Below the pieces are notes generated by a model, which worked only from the letters and a program-made list of their open reading frames with translations, was not told where the DNA came from and did no database searches. A program made the position numbers and the translations under genes. DNA of 47,095 nucleotides, from positions 1-47,095 of the forward strand of contig CAIIXF020000033.1 in assembly GCA_903813345.2 (NCBI GenBank), in the 5' to 3' direction. Positions 46,401 through 47,095 of the stretch are shown here, in pieces (position 1 is the stretch's first letter; every line of letters begins with the position of its first letter). Source of the stretch: Owenia fusiformis (lineage: Eukaryota > Annelida > Polychaeta > Sabellida > Oweniidae).

Positions 46401-46676
46401 CACCATTTTATAAACAAATAAGAACATACGTTTCGTGTCTTTAGGTCCAGGGTTCAGCTGAACGCCTCCTATGACAAGCAGCAAGGTTACAATAACCAAC
46501 AGCAAGGGAAACACTCGTAACCCTGGGTTGGTCCTTACCCTGGGGTGGTTCACTGATGGAACACTCGGCCGTTTGGGTGATCTCTTTAAAGGGTGGATTC
46601 GAGTATTCTCGGTAGAAGATTTGGGATGAGAAAACGTGCCGATAGCAGCACGCCATTGCTCCAATGAGTCTCCCAT
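31439..46676 (-). CDS. 2A-like leader / OTU-domain cysteine protease gene, 7 coding exons
   Basis: Hand-assembled minus-strand gene: exons 46676-46430, 46271-46051, 44116-43783, 37889-37506, 31993-31892, 31700-31575, 31497-31439 (1473 nt, 490 codons plus TGA). Every intron is GT-AG and phases agree (1,0,1,1,1,1). Residues 1-54 are basic and Pro-rich with EQWRAAIGTF. Residues 55-69 are hydrophobic. Residues 70-78, GGVQLNPGP, match the 2A ribosome-skipping motif. Residues 108-265 form an OTU domain: GLGDCLFEALSDQL (Cys120), WGDNLMLYAFTKLYN, and PHLHFISL (His259). The Asp usual three residues before the Cys is Leu117. Residues 268-395 are helical with no known domain; 396-490 are polar and Asn/Ser-rich. 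OTU enzymes remove ubiquitin; substrate and activity here are unknown. Exons 1-4 are the firmest. Without the GTTAGT donor after exon 4, translation would stop at TAG 37501 (396 residues). Confidence 0.72.
31575..31700 (-). CDS. OTU gene coding exon 6 (predicted)
   Basis: Acceptor ttttttacccaag, donor AGTAAAG|GTAGGT, 126 nt, phase 1 to 1. Reads ISQLKKLLDVCV and then an Asn- and Lys/Glu-rich tail. Stops flank it just outside the splice sites, as expected for an exon. Confidence 0.55.
31892..31993 (-). CDS. OTU gene coding exon 5 (predicted)
   Basis: Acceptor cactttatag, donor AATGAAG|GTATTT, 102 nt, phase 1 to 1. Reads GNILLKLLQGYERIVKENL and then an acidic stretch. No stop in frame. The other two frames have stops. 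Confidence 0.55.
32120..32215. repeat. Tandem duplication of a 50-60 bp unit
   Basis: The block ttatcccatacttggacgt...acataaagc.ggtttgtaaaaact occurs twice in a row. The second copy has an additional gttacggg. Confidence 0.8.
32205..33060. repeat. Palindromic cgggcagatata repeats
   Basis: Two copies (about 32230-32300 and 32725-32800) of a block with tttacgtcccgctccgagcg followed by the palindrome cgggcagatatagtatatctgcccg type, alternating with two copies of a block containing ggataatcccaatatcctga and ccctcgggcagatatatta. Each block folds back on itself. An inverted copy of the first block is at 34510-34595, so the pieces may be the ends of one composite element. Confidence 0.7.
33055..34190. 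repeat. Repeat bounded by agactccaga hairpins, with internal tandem units
   Basis: A short hairpin agactccagatg...ctggagtct sits at 33058-33085. Three copies of a 120-140 bp unit (about 33410-33545, 33885-34010, 34015-34150) share aggtcaaaataaaaagt, caggaatccgaatctg.aaac and gatc..acttccggtt.gga. An open frame on the plus strand is not a gene. Confidence 0.65.
34229..34430 (+). repeat. Pyrimidine-rich microsatellite (ccttcctatc)n
   Basis: Nearly pure C/T strand with A at regular spacing, built from ccttcctatc and ctatcctatc units. Could form an unusual DNA structure. Confidence 0.9.
34510..34595. repeat. Inverted copy of the cgggcagatata block
   Basis: Complement of 32206-32275, including cgctccgaacag-type and cagcgggcggatatagcttt pieces and the outer tttgtaaaaact. 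Closes a 2.4-kb inverted structure. Confidence 0.7.
34621..37493. mobile_element. 2.9-kb TIR transposon with subterminal CAATGGTT motifs
   Basis: TIRs of about 43 bp (34621-34663 cccttataaaaaattcaacc..., inverted at 37452-37493) with TA on both sides (34619-34620 and 37494-37495). Both subterminal regions are dense in aaccattg / caatggtt and caatcattgt words, a layout typical of transposase-binding arrays. Inside: a four-fold 22-bp repeat (about 35960-36040, ggttgaacagctaattaaaa), a G-run at 36136-36147, and a duplicated tttgattagagtct segment near 36580 and 36700. No complete transposase. It lies in intron 4 of the OTU gene. Confidence 0.8.
36834..37125 (+). pseudogene. Possible transposase remnant inside the TIR element
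   Basis: One frame shows a CDDCKVKCK cluster near 36880-36905, a shifted frame continues as FAITYKVLKGFCKN to RICYALALLLSREY and ends at TAA (37123-37125). The coding-like look and the Cys cluster suggest a degraded protein gene of the element. Family not identified. Confidence 0.3.
37506..37889 (-). CDS. OTU gene coding exon 4: helical region
   Basis: Acceptor atgatttaag; phase 1 in. Encodes residues 268-395, acidic at first (ASDEDS) and then amphipathic helices (EINEVLSLVRNIAKILDL, LIEIVLKLASREVEKL). If the GTTAGT at 37505-37500 is used as donor, it leaves in phase 1. If not, the frame ends at TAG 37503-37501. A transposon end lies 11 bases beyond the exon. Confidence 0.65.
38035..39229. 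mobile_element. 1.2-kb foldback element rich in AAAGCG
   Basis: The left arm from 38035 (gttcgcaccaacggcgcttt) is the inverted copy of the right arm ending 39229 (aaagcgccgttggtatgaac). Similarity continues about 300 bp inward with the same order of blocks. Arms are saturated with caaagcgtaac / gttacgctttg words. Related pieces spill out on both sides (37985-38030 and 39240-39280). The centre carries a TATA box and a 31-codon frame. Confidence 0.8.
38567..38662 (-). CDS. 31-codon frame behind a TATA box in the foldback element
   Basis: Minus-strand ATG at 38662 to TGA at 38567. Reads MAEQHDPEIQDGPEHDLSEE followed by DMIF and a basic end (DARRDRA). CTATATAAAG lies at about 38710-38719, some 50 bases upstream, as for a real core promoter. 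The acidic start looks like the N-terminus of a larger protein cut off by the foldback arm. It may be the surviving first exon of the parent transposon's gene. No family recognised. Confidence 0.35.
   Translation of the reverse strand: MAEQHDPEIQDGPEHDLSEEDMIFDARRDRA
39240..40145. other. Stretch with coding-like fragments, unassigned
   Basis: Plus-strand frames at 39273-39596 and 39515-39742 overlap. The part reading NRLVSQWFRQWGLSHRKQYA looks protein-like but I recognise no domain. It is followed by AT-rich sequence. It may be a transposon relic within intron 3 of the OTU gene. Confidence 0.25.
40150..41110. repeat. Three tandem copies of a roughly 300-bp unit
   Basis: Copies start near 40190, 40490 and 40800. 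Each has actagagaaatctct or acaagagaaatctct, aaatcgatcaaaa.tg, a T/A-rich centre, aaaacaca.tt, tgacacctatt and cttgcctgct.gtcaaaa. The third is the most diverged at its end. Confidence 0.85.
41140..42240. repeat. X-box-bearing repeat, tandem plus inverted copies
   Basis: Units of about 140-155 bp carry aaccctggttaccatggcaa-type sequences at 41782, 41939 and, altered, at 42095, each followed by a paragraph ending caaaagttata.cat. An inverted relative with ggttatcacggcaaccaggg sits at 41297-41316. GTTACCATGGCAAC at 41939-41952 is a perfect X-box palindrome. Confidence 0.75.
42440..43293 (-). repeat. LTR-like promoter repeat, copy 2 (inverted)
   Basis: Minus-strand relative of 29977-30500: TGTGCGCCAAAGTTT start, TGCGCAGGTGCA (one mismatch to NRF1, 43255-43266), TATATAAAG (43231-43239), and the segments around aaatgagccatttgattga and tgtacacacgag. 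The donor after the TATA box is mutated (AGAG|CTAAGT). About 300 bp of unrelated sequence (42645-42955) is inserted in this copy. It lies in intron 3 of the OTU gene in sense direction. Confidence 0.65.
42823..42933. repeat. Hairpin with CRE-like ends
   Basis: gttatgtcactatgacgtga plus aatatgcct pairs with aggcatattt plus cacgtcatagtgacataac. The arms are about 29 bp and look perfect. The inner part also pairs in places (cccaaatata / tatattggg). The arm contains TGACGTGA, a CREB/ATF half-site type. Sits inside the disrupted LTR-like repeat. Confidence 0.85.
43294..43782. other. Intronic sequence, no feature seen
   Basis: Intron 3 of the OTU gene directly after exon 3. AT-rich with nothing recognised. 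Confidence 0.4.
43783..44116 (-). CDS. OTU gene coding exon 3: catalytic His half
   Basis: Acceptor ttactttag, donor ACTG|GTAAGT. Phase 0 in, phase 1 out. Encodes residues 157-267 with the OTU core VWGDNLMLYAFTKLYNIDVA and the His box PHLHFISLV. It lies 1.9 kb from exon 2, separated by a MITE and a hairpin repeat. Confidence 0.78.
44181..44513. mobile_element. TA-flanked MITE, 333 bp, in OTU intron 2
   Basis: Ends GAGTCCATTTCACTGTTTTA... and ...AAACAGTGAAATGGACTC, about 28 bp with one or two mismatches, flanked by TA at 44179-44180 and 44514-44515. No coding capacity. Mariner-type by its target site. Confidence 0.85.
44808..44945. repeat. GC-rich hairpin element (ggcgcccggccgatt)
   Basis: ggcgcccggccgattgagta plus ttttgttca pairs with its exact complement (tgaacaaaa, tactcaatcggccgggcgcc) around 17 spacer bases. 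Outer arms ggtcacatttgct / agcaaatgtgacc also pair. It stands out as a GC-rich island in AT-rich intron sequence. Looks like a small foldback MITE. Confidence 0.85.
45226..45962. repeat. Inverted repeat pair around 640 bp
   Basis: 45226-45275 (gagagatttcgcacatacat, gaaagtacaacttat) matches the complement of 45915-45962 with a few changes. The right arm's inner end meets the AT-rich intron 2 sequence. Between them nothing else is recognised. May be the ends of a decayed transposon. Confidence 0.5.
46051..46271 (-). CDS. OTU gene coding exon 2: catalytic Cys half
   Basis: Acceptor gatttaag, donor ATCTTG|GTAAGA. Phase 1 in, phase 0 out. Encodes residues 83-156, including RHGLGIIENSGLGDCLFEAL, the OTU catalytic Cys box, and the following helix. 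Confidence 0.75.
46430..46676 (-). CDS. OTU gene coding exon 1: hydrophobic leader with 2A-like motif
   Basis: ATG at 46676 in the context acaATGg, with an acceptor (ccattctgtcag) ending at 46683, six bases before it. Ends at a perfect donor, AAAC|GTATGT, in phase 1. It encodes 82 full codons: the EQWRAAIGTF start, a Lys/Arg/Pro-rich stretch, a run of Leu/Val/Ile and then GGVQLNPGP. The strict 2A consensus is D-(V/I)-E-x-N-P-G-P; here D is G and E is Q, so skipping may be weak or absent and the hydrophobic run would then act as a signal anchor. Confidence 0.7.
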
Positions 46677-46682
46677 TGTTAG

Positions 46683-46931
46683 CTGACAGAATGGCAAAAC
46701 ATAATTTTAATGCTAGCGGTGTAATGAAAAAAACACATTCGTGATGGCACAAAAAGTATAATACATTGTTTGTCCTTTGGATATCTTCCTTACGATGTTG
46801 TACAATACTTTGCGGTTGTTTTATTATAAAAAAAGTAATTGAGACATCTGATCAAATATATTACTAATTAGAATCTGAGATGTGATGTCAAAATCCATCA
46901 GCATCAAAATAATCATTTAAAAAGTACTTAC
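46683..46931 (-). other. Predicted 5' UTR intron of the OTU gene
   Basis: Donor TTTCAG|GTAAGTAC (first intron base 46931) and acceptor ccattctgtcag before exon 1. The upstream piece, ending at 46932, contains a short upstream frame starting ATG AAA ATG and stopping after eight codons. It is likely 5' UTR. The promoter itself lies beyond or near the window end; I saw no TATA box. Confidence 0.45.
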
Positions 46932-47095
46932 CTGAAAGAAAACTAAAATGTCTATATCACCAACACCATTTTCATAGGCTGGCTATTATGCACTGCATTA
47001 TGTTTTGTGACATACATTATTGTCTGATATAGGTTGTATGGTGATACCTATATAACATACAGGGCAACGATCATTTTTTGAAGTGGTCTGTACTG

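Overview
This is AT-rich eukaryotic (animal) genomic DNA. Spliced genes, long introns, TA-flanked mariner-type elements, LTR elements, minisatellites and foldback repeats rule out a bacterial or organellar source. A kinesin-light-chain-type TPR gene joined to a GlnD-like nucleotidyltransferase, and a hydrophobic leader ending in a 2A-like NPGP motif, are gene types I associate with marine invertebrates such as echinoderms, hemichordates, lancelets, molluscs and cnidarians. An ambulacrarian is my best guess, but the sequence does not prove it.

Layout. 1-10.4 kb is intergenic and full of repeats: diverged direct repeats, a possible NRF1/YY1-type promoter at 1.75-1.85 kb, two mariner-type elements with TA target duplications (2.47-3.56 and 9.34-10.40 kb), a Harbinger-like MITE (5.7-6.2 kb), and a 2.5-kb inverted-repeat element whose interior is a GC-rich minisatellite (6.8-9.3 kb). 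10.7-14.5 kb (minus strand) is an intact 1108-codon gene with a nucleotidyltransferase domain followed by about eleven TPRs and a probable non-coding 5' exon. 15.4-17.7 kb (plus) is a decayed Ty3/gypsy pol. 17.8-22.2 kb holds a possible orphan 3' exon, a 40-bp minisatellite, several palindromic repeats and a MITE. 22.4-29.9 kb is one recently inserted, non-coding LTR element with 2519-bp LTRs, one interrupted by an 878-bp insertion. 30.0-31.0 kb has an LTR-like promoter repeat and a gypsy gag remnant.

31.4-46.9 kb (minus) is the main finding: a gene with seven coding exons that can be assembled by hand with splice phases agreeing at every junction (490 codons). Its product would have a short N-terminal leader with a hydrophobic stretch and a 2A-like motif, an OTU-family cysteine-protease domain split over two exons (Cys120, His259), and a helical and then polar C-terminal part. 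A poly(A) signal lies 75 bases past the stop. Its introns are packed with transposons. One 2.9-kb TIR element ends 11 bases from a splice donor, and an LTR-like promoter lies in sense orientation in intron 3.

The two genes are not an operon and no functional link can be shown. Both are multidomain, fast-evolving types sitting in a transposon-dense region. Everything here is from reading the sequence; family names rest on motif recognition and no searches were run.
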